Assembly (NCBI RefSeq): GCF_013414345.1
Contig: NZ_CP058670.1
Span: 248,001-312,000 of the forward strand
Reading direction: 5' to 3'
Length of the DNA stretch: 64,000 nt
Origin: Microcella indica
Lineage (GTDB): Bacteria > Actinomycetota > Actinomycetes > Actinomycetales > Microbacteriaceae
A program made the position numbers and the translations under genes. The notes below the pieces were generated by a model. That model was not told where the DNA came from, made no database searches, and saw nothing but the letters and a program-made list of their open reading frames with translations. This document shows positions 58,401 to 64,000 of this stretch, in pieces. Numbering within the stretch: position 1 is the stretch's first letter; each line of letters begins with the position of its first letter.

Positions 58401-58817
58401 GGCGGGTTCGCGGCTGACAGCTCGATCGAGATCTGGGCGTACTCGACGCCCACTTATCTGACGAGCATGACCGTCGGCTCGGATCTCGCGGCTGGCACGG
58501 TCGTGACGCTGCCGTCGAGCATCCGACCAGGCGAGCACACGATCGTCGTGACGGGCACGGGCGCGGATGGCGAGCCGATCGAGCTCTCCCTCGGCATCCT
58601 CGTGGTCGAGGAGATCGAGGAGCCTGCGGCAGAGCCCGCGGTCGTCGCGGATGACGCGACCGAGGCGACGACGGAGACCGATGGCGGAGCCTCGACCGGT
58701 ATCGTCATCGCCTTCGCGATCCTGGCACTGCTGCTCGCGACGGGTCTGCTCTTCTTCCTGCTGGCGCGTCGTCGCCAGCGAGGCAGTACCGACGACAGCG
58801 CAGCCGCGCGGGCCTGA
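52428..58817 (+). CDS. giant fibronectin type III repeat surface protein
   Basis: The protein has 2129 residues. A signal peptide (about 1-36) precedes a Gly-rich domain (about 40-285, with GGGGGGG runs and two Cys in CTTRC). Twelve FnIII modules of about 93 residues run from 289 to 1408 (recurrent ITGLTNGTTY and VRAVNA motifs), then six shorter beta-modules of about 81 residues (1409-1897, recurrent TVTVAGLAPGESA). A Pro-rich linker, a C-terminal beta domain and one helix (IVIAFAILALLLATGLLFFLLA) followed by RRRQR anchor it; there is no LPXTG. It is probably an adhesin or cell-envelope polymer-binding protein. GTG start with strong ribosome-binding site. Confidence 0.88.
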   Translation: MSISHVAHRALAALLTTAVITAAAISMPTAPATAAPSAVTQTFSYTGAVQTFTVPAGVTQLSTVITGAEGGRGGRDSQGEPIPGGYKGQVTGTIAVTPGQVLTIAVGGGGATGNSSTSSQTRAAAGQSPLTGYAGGRGGMPGGQGSSGGGGGGGAATVLLTGTETIVAGGAGGGGGSGQYYSLVGRQAEASHAPRTDMTTGIGQDGLNVQDICTTRCDGGGSGAGGGGAAGGSSGSIEFGIGADTEWLGYGGFPGANSTAGLASLSATYVYFSGNNGHGSVSLTYSTGSADAPTSVIGATGDEQIALSWTAPANEGGASITDYVIAYAEDSATPDWQIVEEGESTATTATVTGLTNGTAYIFRVAAVNSFGTSAPSAASDPVYASGVPGAPSITSVISRDAALTVAFDAASSPIAIERYEYQLDGGPWVATAEAESPLLISGLSNGSTYDVRVRGVNAIGAGAASDPVSGMAISTPGAPTIDAVSPMIGGASIEFTPGFGGGGTITGYEYRVDGGSWVDAGTTSPVTIVGLDDGASAVVELRALNSAGAGTPSAPVTVTTPSTPDAPVIDGITAADTSLQVAFPAVFDGGSVVTAYEYQLEAGGAWTPLGTTASPATITGLVNGTSYDVRLRAVNAVGASTPSTAVVGTPATTPGAPSIVGDTVAGSDATLSAQFTAPDSDGGSAITTYEYSTDGGATWRARDAGTTESPLVITTLSSDGTTPLTNGTTYYVEVRAVNAQGPGTASGVAEGIARTTPSAPTIASITPGSTELRVRFDAASNGGSPITAYEYRVDDGAWVSTGGLGTAFSIAGLTNGTEYLVTVRAVNAVGDGPSSEPVAATPVAVPGQPTIVSYLPTDRTLTLTVDLADDGGTEVTGWEYSTDAGTTWAAAGADSSPFSITSLSSDVDARLVNGENYTVIVRAASAAGVGAASAPRILTPRAVPAQPVTSLTALDGAVSVAFSVADDGGSPVLDLQYSLNGAPFVSTGTLSSPFVLTGLTNGQPATIELRAVNVSGPSAVSDARSATPRTVPGAPTGVAVVSGNALAAVSWSVPASTGGASITQYTASTFATASSTTALASCSSASTACEITGLSNDTTYFVSVVAQNAAGTGPASAPRVSVLPLAKPSAPTLGTVTPANTFLSAAFTPGAAGSRSITGYEYQLNGGEWRPAASTSSPIVISGLANGTEYTVALRAVSAAGAGEASNTRTATPFALPSTPDSATIVAEPASGSAIVSWEAPNANGSTITKYTVVAWSAASQGSQLRTCTTTGATSCTITGLTNGTTYYITIDATNAAGTSTRSTPRVPVVYTGKPGSVSGVTAVAGDAQASLTWTAGAAGASAVSDYTVWYRAVGDSDYTRFIEPVSTDRSATVTGLTNGTEYTFIVYAVNAQGTSLASAPSAAVSPTGIGVAPTFAAPVRTPDGFTVAISNYSEVTTYGASATNGASARVSGSTVTVSGLAANAESTVTVEAVRHGYTTASASTSGTSLEAGVAPVLGEPVSIDGGFTVQLENLDALAVYEFSLPGEATATLDGTTVTVAGLAPGESAELTVTAQRAGRADAPTTVTGEALPAAPSPQLGDVTRTSDGFTVPLVDAVDGVDYSVSSTEGVAALSDGVIVVTGLDPEQEATLTVTASLAAHVDASTSVTSAALGTGIAPALSLGDRTPDGFSATIDNPQDGVDYLVSTTAGSIVRSGTTITVTGLAPAQSATVTVVAVATGRTDAPSSVTSSALGQGAIDPAAPEPTLDGFRAEIQDFDAEATYEVTTSAGAVALEGETIVVTGLAPGESATVTIAFTKEGETDATAEVTGAALAIGTAPTFSSSTSSARGFTFTITNYSAEISYTLAATNAGSVTRSGATVTVAGLAPGATSAVTVTASRVGYRDASAVTSGVALPPAPTPPPAPAPEPEPTEPSTPTPPQTTPQNPGTSTAIVDGETQQSTIVVDGERFTVSTQGATLVVEPMSGGASTGSSGGTTPVVFVGGDVSIDVGGFAADSSIEIWAYSTPTYLTSMTVGSDLAAGTVVTLPSSIRPGEHTIVVTGTGADGEPIELSLGILVVEEIEEPAAEPAVVADDATEATTETDGGASTGIVIAFAILALLLATGLLFFLLARRRQRGSTDDSAAARA
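53292..56651 (+). repeat. twelve FnIII-encoding repeats
   Basis: Twelve modules averaging 280 bp, diverged in sequence but each with a Pro-rich joint (such as TTPGAPSI) and the ITGLTNGT core. The divergence indicates old duplication. Confidence 0.85.
56652..58118 (+). repeat. six shorter beta-module repeats
   Basis: Six modules averaging 245 bp, distinct from the FnIII set, with a DGFTV opening strand and GLAPGESATVTV closing strand. I do not recognise a named family. Confidence 0.75.
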
Positions 58818-58891
58818 CGCCACCGGGAGGGTCGGTGAGGCAAGCCTCGGCTTGCTGGCGCCGCGCCCTCCCGGGGCGTAGACCTGTCATC

Positions 58892-60835
58892 ATGCGGAGA
58901 CTTGTCGCGGCGGCACGGCGCTACCCCCTCGTCGGGCTCGCGGTGCTCGTCGGCGCCGTGGGGCTCGCGCTCCTCGCCGCCGACCTCGAGCCGATCGCCC
59001 GCTGGGGAGTGTCGATCTTCGCTCTCGGGGTCGCCCTCAAAGAGGGCGTCGGCATGGTGCGCAGCCTGCTCTCCGGACAGTTCGGGCTCGATGTGCTCGC
59101 GATCATGGCCATCGTGAGCACCGTCGTCGTGGGCGAGTACTGGGCGAGCCTCGTGATCGTGATCATGCTCGCCGGCGGCGAGGCGCTCGAGGATGTCGCG
59201 GCGGGCCGTGCGCAGCGCGAGCTGCGATCGTTGCTGGGTAAGGTGCCGCAGCAGGCTCACCGCCTCTCCGCCGAGGGCGACGTCGAGGATGTCGCGGTCG
59301 ACGACGTCTCACCGGGCGATCGTCTACTCGTGCGCCCCTCCGAGGTCGTTCCCGTCGATGGCGAGCTCGCGAGTGCCGCCGCGACCTTCGACGAGTCCTC
59401 TCTCACGGGGGAGAGCATGCCCGTCGAGCGGCAGCGCGGCGACGCCGTGCTCAGCGGCTCGCTCGCCGGGGCCGACGCGGTCGAGATCGTGGCAACGGCA
59501 CGCGCCGCCGACAGCCAGTACCAGCGCATCGTCGCGCTCGTGGAGGAGGCCTCCCAGTCGCGCGCCCCCATCGTGCGCCTCGCTGACCGCTACGCGCTGC
59601 CCTTCACGATCGTGTCGCTCGTCATCGCGGGCGTCGCCTGGGCGCTCAGCGGCGACCCCGTGCGCTTCGCCGAAGTGCTCGTCGTCGCGACGCCGTGCCC
59701 GCTGCTCATCGCCGCGCCCGTCGCGTTCATGGGCGGCATGTCGAGTGCTGCCAAGCACGGCATCGTCGTCAAGAATGCTGCCGCGCTCGAGCGGCTCGCG
59801 CGCACACGCACGGTCGCCTTCGACAAGACGGGCACTCTCACGCAGGGGCATCCGCAGGTCGTCGCTGTGCACCCGGCCGGTGGTATCGATGAGGATGACC
59901 TACTACGGCTCGTCGGCTCGGCCGAGCGGTACTCCTCCCATGTGCTCGCCGCAGCTCTCGTCGAGGCCGCGACCGACCGCGGCCTGGCCCTCGGCAGCTC
60001 GGAGGATGCGCGCGAGGTCGCCACGCACGGCGTCACCGCGACCGTCGACGGCCTCGCTGTCGTCGTGGGCAAGCCGGCCTTCGTGGCCGAGCACGCCGTC
60101 GGCGTGGAGCGGCGAGAGCTGCCGAGCGGCGAGTCCGCCGTCTACGTGGCGGTCGATGGAGAGTTCGCGGGCACGGTCGTGCTGCGCGACGAAGTGCGGG
60201 CGGATGCCGCGGCGACGCTGCGCGTGCTGGGCGAGCTGGGCATCCGGCGCACCCTCATGGTGACGGGCGACGTCGAAGCGACCGCGCGCCCCATCGCCGC
60301 CGGTCTCGGCATCGACGAGCTGCACGCGGAGTGCCTCCCGGAGGACAAGGTGCGCATCGTGCGCGAGCTCCAGCCGCGTCCGGTCGTCATGGTGGGCGAC
60401 GGCGTCAACGACGCGCCTGTTCTCGCGGTCTCGGATGTCGGCATCGCGATGGGTGCGCGCGGCTCGACGGCCGCCTCCGAGTCGGCCGACGTCGTCATCA
60501 TGCTCGACGACGTCGCCCGCGTCGCCCGCGCCGTGAGCATCGGGCAGCGCACTGTGCGCGTCGCCTTGCAAAGCATCTGGATGGGCATCATCATCTCGGT
60601 CGGGCTCATGCTCGTCGCCGCGTTCGGGTTCCTGCCCGCGATCGCCGGCGCGGCCCTACAGGAGGTCGTCGACCTCGTGGCGATCCTCGGCGCCCTGCGC
60701 GCCGTGCGCGCGGGGGAGGCGCGGCTGCCGGGGCTCGATCGGGCCGGAGGCATGAGAACGGGCCCCGCATCCGAGGATGCGAGGCCCGTCGAGGCACCCT
60801 CCCGCGGGAGCGCGCCCGGAGGCGTCACCCGCTAG
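58892..60835 (+). CDS. heavy-metal P1B-type ATPase, TPC type
   Basis: The protein has 647 residues: TGE-type actuator (DESSLTGESMPVE), phosphorylation motif DKTGTLT (Asp311), hinge GDGVNDAPVLA. The metal-site motif in the sixth helix is TPCP (Cys269), not CPC, and no N-terminal HMA domain is present. The P1B HP dipeptide is replaced by HV (RYSSHVLAAAL). Metal specificity is therefore uncertain. ATG 58892 follows TAGACC; the final 25 residues lie over a hairpin. Stop overlaps the convergent hsp20 stop by 4 bp. Confidence 0.87.
   Translation: MRRLVAAARRYPLVGLAVLVGAVGLALLAADLEPIARWGVSIFALGVALKEGVGMVRSLLSGQFGLDVLAIMAIVSTVVVGEYWASLVIVIMLAGGEALEDVAAGRAQRELRSLLGKVPQQAHRLSAEGDVEDVAVDDVSPGDRLLVRPSEVVPVDGELASAAATFDESSLTGESMPVERQRGDAVLSGSLAGADAVEIVATARAADSQYQRIVALVEEASQSRAPIVRLADRYALPFTIVSLVIAGVAWALSGDPVRFAEVLVVATPCPLLIAAPVAFMGGMSSAAKHGIVVKNAAALERLARTRTVAFDKTGTLTQGHPQVVAVHPAGGIDEDDLLRLVGSAERYSSHVLAAALVEAATDRGLALGSSEDAREVATHGVTATVDGLAVVVGKPAFVAEHAVGVERRELPSGESAVYVAVDGEFAGTVVLRDEVRADAAATLRVLGELGIRRTLMVTGDVEATARPIAAGLGIDELHAECLPEDKVRIVRELQPRPVVMVGDGVNDAPVLAVSDVGIAMGARGSTAASESADVVIMLDDVARVARAVSIGQRTVRVALQSIWMGIIISVGLMLVAAFGFLPAIAGAALQEVVDLVAILGALRAVRAGEARLPGLDRAGGMRTGPASEDARPVEAPSRGSAPGGVTR
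60758..60789 (+). terminator. terminator-like hairpin inside the ATPase 3' end
   Basis: ACGGGCC/GGCCCGT and CGCATC/GATGCG stack with one C-A mismatch around a CGAG loop, 46 bp before the stop codon. It may end transcripts from either strand, or the coding tail may have grown through an older terminator. Confidence 0.5.
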
Positions 60836-61254
60836 GCGGAGACCTTCTTGCGGTCGCCGGCCATCGCAATCTCGATTTTGCGCGGCTTCGCCTTCTCGGC
60901 CACGGGGATCATGACGCTCAGCACGCCGTTCTCGTAGTGGGCCGAGATGTTCTCGGTGTCGATGTCTTTGCCGAGGGTGAGCTGGCGCAGGTAGCTGCCG
61001 GTGCCGCGCTCGCGGGCGAGCCACTGGACGCCCTCTTCGGTGCGGGCCGAGCGCTCAGCGCGGATCGTGAGCAGCTGGCCATCCACGTCCACATCGACCG
61101 TGCCGGGGTCGACACCAGGGAGGTCGGCGGTGAGCACGTAGTGGTCGCCGTCGCGGAACAGGTCCATGGGCATGAGGCGCGGGCTCTGGCGCTGGTCGAG
61201 CATGCTCGAGGCAACGCGGTCGAGCTCGCGGAACGGGTCGAAGAACATCGTCAT
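60832..61254 (-). CDS. Hsp20/alpha-crystallin small heat shock protein
   Basis: The protein has 140 residues. The alpha-crystallin domain spans about 30-125 (HYVLTADLPGVDPGTVDVDVDG; ending ENGVLSVMIPVAEKAKPRKIEI with the dimer-contact I-P-V motif). It holds unfolding proteins in the cytosol. ATG 61254 has AAGGAG 8 bp upstream; ATG 61248 is the alternative. Upstream lie a HAIR box and a CIRCE element, so it should be repressed by HspR and HrcA and induced by heat. Confidence 0.94.
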   Translation of the reverse strand: MTMFFDPFRELDRVASSMLDQRQSPRLMPMDLFRDGDHYVLTADLPGVDPGTVDVDVDGQLLTIRAERSARTEEGVQWLARERGTGSYLRQLTLGKDIDTENISAHYENGVLSVMIPVAEKAKPRKIEIAMAGDRKKVSA

Positions 61255-61305
61255 CGCGGTACTCCTTGTCACGTCGCCCGCCGGGTGGCGGGTGGTCGAT
61301 GTAAA

Positions 61306-61326
61306 CCTGAGTCGGGGTGACTCAAG
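61306..61326 (-). promoter_or_regulatory. HAIR box (HspR) upstream of hsp20
   Basis: CCTGAGT-N7-ACTCAAG differs from the HAIR consensus CTTGAGT-N7-ACTCAAG at one base. It lies between the -10 and the hsp20 start, in the untranslated leader. Confidence 0.85.
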
Positions 61327-61333
61327 TAAGGAG

Positions 61334-61363
61334 ATATTAGCACTCGAGTAGGGAGAGTGCCAA
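61334..61363 (-). promoter_or_regulatory. hsp20 promoter with CIRCE operator (HrcA)
   Basis: On the minus strand TTGGCA (-35) and TAATAT (-10) are 18 bp apart. A CIRCE, TTGGCACTC-N9-GAGTGCTAA (61337-61363), spans from -35 to -10 and its arms are identical to those at groES. Confidence 0.9.
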
Positions 61364-61387
61364 GTGTTCGCGCACGGCGAAAGTCCT

Positions 61388-61407
61388 GGTGAGAGCGGCT
61401 TCTCACC
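61388..61407 (-). terminator. weak hairpin after the RnfD-FNR gene
   Basis: GGTGAGA/TCTCACC, 7 bp, 6-nt loop, 16 bp downstream of the stop at 61423. Confidence 0.35.
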
Positions 61408-61422
61408 CGTGAATCGAGGTTC

Positions 61423-62880
61423 TCAGTACCCGACGAAGTAGTCGGTCTGCATGCGCTTCGCACCCGCCGCACGAAGGGCCGCGCGCCCCGCGGAGACCAC
61501 TGCAGGGGCACCCGAGACGTACCCGCGCCGAGAAGCGAGGTCGGGCACGAGCTCGAGCAGGGCATCCCGCGTCAGGCTCTCGAGCGGCACCTCGACGACG
61601 CGCGCTCCCGCCGCCTCGAGAACGTCGCGGTAGAGCAGCTCGCCGGGGTTCGACGGCACGACCAGCACGACGACGTCGCGCCGCTCGCCGCGGGCCGTGA
61701 GCTCGGCGAGCTGACTGGCGAACGGCGTCACGCCGATGCCGCCCGCGAGCAGGACCAGCGGGATGCTCCGGTCGCGGGGCAGCAGGAAGTCGCCGGCGAT
61801 GAGCGTGGTCGCCACGCGGGCCCCCGGCTTGAGCTCGCGCAGGGTTCGCTTGAGCGTGGAGCCCGGGTCGGGCATCCGCATGCCGAGGCGCACGATCGGA
61901 TCGCTCGGGGCCGACGCGATCGTGAAGCTGCGGCGCATTCCCCTCTGGTCGGCTCCGTGCGGCACGTGCAGCTCAAGGTACTGGCCCGCCTCGAAGCGCA
62001 GCGGCCGCGAGGGCTCGAAGCGCAGCTCGGTCGCGTGCGGCGAGAGGGGCGCCGCGCCGATGAGGCGCAGCGAGACACCGGGGCGGCGCGAGACAGCGAA
62101 GGCGACGATGTTGCCCACGACGAGGGCCAGCTCGGGGGAGGTGTAGAGCGGGCCGAGGCTGAAGGGCACCGAGAACACCACGGCGACGACCGCCGCGGTG
62201 AGCCACTGCTGCCAGCGTCGCGGCGGCAGGGTGAGCGGCTCGGTGAGCATGAACCCGGCGAGGAAGACGATGGGGAACAGCAGCAGCACCGAGCTGTAGG
62301 CGTCGAGCGGCGCCGCGCCCGTGAGGGTGATGCGCGTACCGATGATCGCGACCGTGAGCACGATCGCGACGAGCCCGACGTCGAGGCGCCGCGTGCGGTC
62401 GAGCAGCAGGAGGGCGCCGAGGGCGACGACGGGCAGCATGGCGGGAGTCGCGATCCACCACGCGCCGATCGTGAGCCCGGCGAGGCTCGCGACGAGCACG
62501 CCCGTCGCGGCAGGGTTGAGCAGATGCCGCCCGCGCCACACGATGAGGTACTTCGACAGCGCCGCGATGATGCCGGCGGCGGCGGCGCCCACGAGCGCCA
62601 TCGTGGCGAGGCTCGGCGGCACGAGGCACACGATGATGAGCGCTGTGATGACGCTCGACTCCCGGTGCGGCACGACGCGCGCGAGTCGTGCCGCGACCTC
62701 GTTTGCGCCGAGAGTGGCGACGAGCACGACCCCTGCGGTGCCGAGGATCGCGTACGGGTCGGGCCCGATGATGTCGAGGAACGCGAGGACGACACCGAGA
62801 GCGAGCACCACGACGAGGCTCGCGGTCGCCAGTCGGTACATGCTCACGCGGCCGGTGACGGCGTCGATCGTCGCTCTCAT
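61423..62880 (-). CDS. RnfD/NqrB-like membrane domain fused to ferredoxin-NADP reductase-like domain
   Basis: The protein has 485 residues. Residues 1-270 contain about nine helices with RnfD/NqrB-like features (SKYLIVWRGRHLLNPAATGVLVASL). Residues 275-485 form an FNR module: FAD-binding RGMRRSFTIASAPSDP (R-x-Y/F-S type), NAD(P)-binding LAGGIGVTPF, and a C-terminal MQTDYFVGY. It would move electrons between cytosolic NAD(P)H and flavins across the membrane. It overlaps apbE by 4 bp. Confidence 0.87.
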   Translation of the reverse strand: MRATIDAVTGRVSMYRLATASLVVVLALGVVLAFLDIIGPDPYAILGTAGVVLVATLGANEVAARLARVVPHRESSVITALIIVCLVPPSLATMALVGAAAAGIIAALSKYLIVWRGRHLLNPAATGVLVASLAGLTIGAWWIATPAMLPVVALGALLLLDRTRRLDVGLVAIVLTVAIIGTRITLTGAAPLDAYSSVLLLFPIVFLAGFMLTEPLTLPPRRWQQWLTAAVVAVVFSVPFSLGPLYTSPELALVVGNIVAFAVSRRPGVSLRLIGAAPLSPHATELRFEPSRPLRFEAGQYLELHVPHGADQRGMRRSFTIASAPSDPIVRLGMRMPDPGSTLKRTLRELKPGARVATTLIAGDFLLPRDRSIPLVLLAGGIGVTPFASQLAELTARGERRDVVVLVVPSNPGELLYRDVLEAAGARVVEVPLESLTRDALLELVPDLASRRGYVSGAPAVVSAGRAALRAAGAKRMQTDYFVGY

Positions 62881-63794
62881 GCGAACAGCTCTCCTGACAG
62901 GTCGGGGCTGCCCTCGAGGCGGCCATCGTCGAACAATCGAACCCACTGGAACGGGAAACGCTCGGCCAGGCGCGCCGGTTCGGTGAGAAAGAGCGCCGTC
63001 GCGAGCCCATCGGCGAGCAGCGCCGTCTCGGCGATCGCCCACGCCGCGATGACTCCGCCGACCGGTCGGCCCGTCGTCGCGTCGACGATGTGGTGCAGGC
63101 CGTCGCCCCACGCGCGCCGGTTCGACGCCGACCCGCAGAGGGCCGCGCCGCGCACCTCGACGACGCCGACCGCCTTCGCGGGGTTGGCCGGGTTCTCGAG
63201 AGCGACACGGATGCTGCGCTCGCCCCAGCAGCGCAGGTCTCCGCTCGCATCCACGACGGTCTCGATCGCGCCACGGGCCTGCAGCAGGTCGCCGACGAGG
63301 TCGACGAGGTAGCCCTTGCCGGCCGCGCCCACGTCGAGCAGCACGGGGGCGGGGCAGTCGAGCACGAGCCCGGCCGCGGTCTCGCGCAGGCTCAGGGCGT
63401 CGCCCCAGCGCGGCGCAGCGCGCGGGGCGCCGCGCGGCTCGAGCCGGTAGGTCGCGTCGTAGCCGAGCTGCTCGAGCGAGGCGCCCGCGAGCGGGCTGAG
63501 CCTGCCGTCGGTGAGGTCGTGCAGCTCGCGGTAGAGGTCGAGCATCGGCACAGCATCCTCGGGCAGGGTCCAGGAGCCGGCCCCGCGCGCGATGCGGCTC
63601 ACGAGCGAGTCGGTGCGGAAGCGCGACCAGTCGCGGTCGAAGCGCTCGATGCGCGCGTGCACGGCGGCGAGGTCGTCGTCGCTGAGTTCGCCGTCGGCCT
63701 CAACGCCGTGTTCACCGTCGTGCTCGCCGCCGTGCGCACCGCTGACGTCGAGGCGCCATGGCACCCCGATCGCGTCGAAGCGGCTCGACGCCAC
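62877..63794 (-). CDS. apbE: FAD:protein FMN transferase
   Basis: The protein has 305 residues, ApbE family: FDRDWSRFRTDSLVSRI, LLDVGAAGKGYLVDLVGDLL, VDASGDLRCWG and the metal/FAD-binding HHIVDATTGRPVGGV. It attaches FMN covalently to Ser/Thr of partner proteins. No signal peptide is seen (some ApbE are lipoproteins), which is atypical for a protein acting on exported targets. GTG 63794 is 3 bp after the FMN-binding gene, its likely client. Confidence 0.9.
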   Translation of the reverse strand: MASSRFDAIGVPWRLDVSGAHGGEHDGEHGVEADGELSDDDLAAVHARIERFDRDWSRFRTDSLVSRIARGAGSWTLPEDAVPMLDLYRELHDLTDGRLSPLAGASLEQLGYDATYRLEPRGAPRAAPRWGDALSLRETAAGLVLDCPAPVLLDVGAAGKGYLVDLVGDLLQARGAIETVVDASGDLRCWGERSIRVALENPANPAKAVGVVEVRGAALCGSASNRRAWGDGLHHIVDATTGRPVGGVIAAWAIAETALLADGLATALFLTEPARLAERFPFQWVRLFDDGRLEGSPDLSGELFA

Positions 63795-63797
63795 GTC

Positions 63798-64000
63798 TCA
63801 GCCCTCGAGCGCGTCGGCCTTGATGCTCGCGATGGCCTCGCGGAACCCGCCGCTCGTGAGCGAGGAGCCGGAGACGCGCGTGACGTCGAGCAGGTCGATG
63901 TCGACGCCGACCGCCTCGGCGGCGATGCCCTCGGCGAAGGCCGACTGGTAGAACTCGGTCGTCGGGTTGTTGGGGTTGGTCGTCACCTCGACCTCGGTCA
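63798..64000 (-). CDS. FMN-binding domain protein (partial, N terminus outside window)
   Basis: Only the last 66 residues are present; the reading frame is open to the window edge. The visible part (EVEVTTNPNNPTTEFYQSAFAE and DVTRVSGSSLTSGGFREAIASIKADAL) matches the end of the FMN_bind domain, the acceptor of ApbE-linked FMN. Ser/Thr in SGSSLTS are candidate attachment residues. It heads an operon with apbE and the RnfD-FNR fusion. Confidence 0.75.
   Translation of the reverse strand, partial: TEVEVTTNPNNPTTEFYQSAFAEGIAAEAVGVDIDLLDVTRVSGSSLTSGGFREAIASIKADALEG

Overview
The window is a GC-rich, densely packed bacterial chromosome segment. The G/C-ending codons, frequent GTG starts, 4-bp ATGA/GTGA gene overlaps, CIRCE and HAIR heat-shock operators, a GuaB3 paralogue and the neighbourhoods groES, SURF1-DUF3817-guaA and DUF6350-purN-purH all point to an actinobacterium, most likely Microbacteriaceae. 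That placement is inferred from gene content and style; no rRNA is present. I see no tRNA, rRNA, CRISPR array, transposase, integrase or phage gene. It reads as ordinary core chromosome with a few accessory genes and several non-coding repeat elements.

Layout. 0-3.4 kb: membrane protein, methyltransferase, CIRCE-controlled groES, RarD-like permease. 3.4-10.3 kb: two lipoprotein amino-acid-type binding proteins (+) convergent with a livHMGF-type ABC transporter operon (-). 10.5-20.3 kb: guanine nucleotide synthesis (guaB, guaB3, guaA) interleaved with an AbiEi/endonuclease-like gene bracketed by hairpins, a Gfo/Idh/MocA oxidoreductase, glpD, a SURF1-like gene and a DUF3817 gene. 20.5-27.7 kb: Bax-inhibitor-like protein, small membrane proteins, a glycerophosphodiesterase, a UvrD/PcrA helicase and a STAS plus kinase-GAF-phosphatase signalling pair. 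27.8-33.1 kb: sucCD, a GlxA-type regulator, a lipoprotein, DUF4166 and SRPBCC genes. 33.2-44 kb: HPr-EI fusion, DUF6350, purN, purH, a membrane-anchored DDAH-like hydrolase and a heterodimeric ABC exporter. 44-50.8 kb: a HAD/phosphonate-type ABC/RpiR operon, an unrecognised protein, an alkyltransferase-like protein and a GNAT. 50.9-64 kb: icd, a 2129-residue fibronectin-III surface protein, a P1B-type ATPase, hsp20 with CIRCE plus HAIR, and a flavin electron-transfer cluster (RnfD-FNR fusion, ApbE, FMN-binding protein) running off the end.

How the genes relate. guaB, guaA, purN and purH cover the last steps of purine synthesis. sucCD and icd are both TCA-cycle loci and share an identical palindromic operator, suggesting a common regulator. 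groES and hsp20 share the same CIRCE sequence (HrcA control) and hsp20 adds a HAIR box (HspR). About a dozen genes have a TANNNT -10 hexamer 6-9 bp before the start codon, the hallmark of leaderless mRNAs.

The most unusual signal is a palindromic repeat of about 81 bp. One copy lies downstream of guaA and another is inserted in frame inside purH, where it adds about 27 residues between the two catalytic domains. A third hairpin with the same ATTTCT loop covers the guaA stop codon. The stem sequences of the copies differ by paired, compensatory changes.
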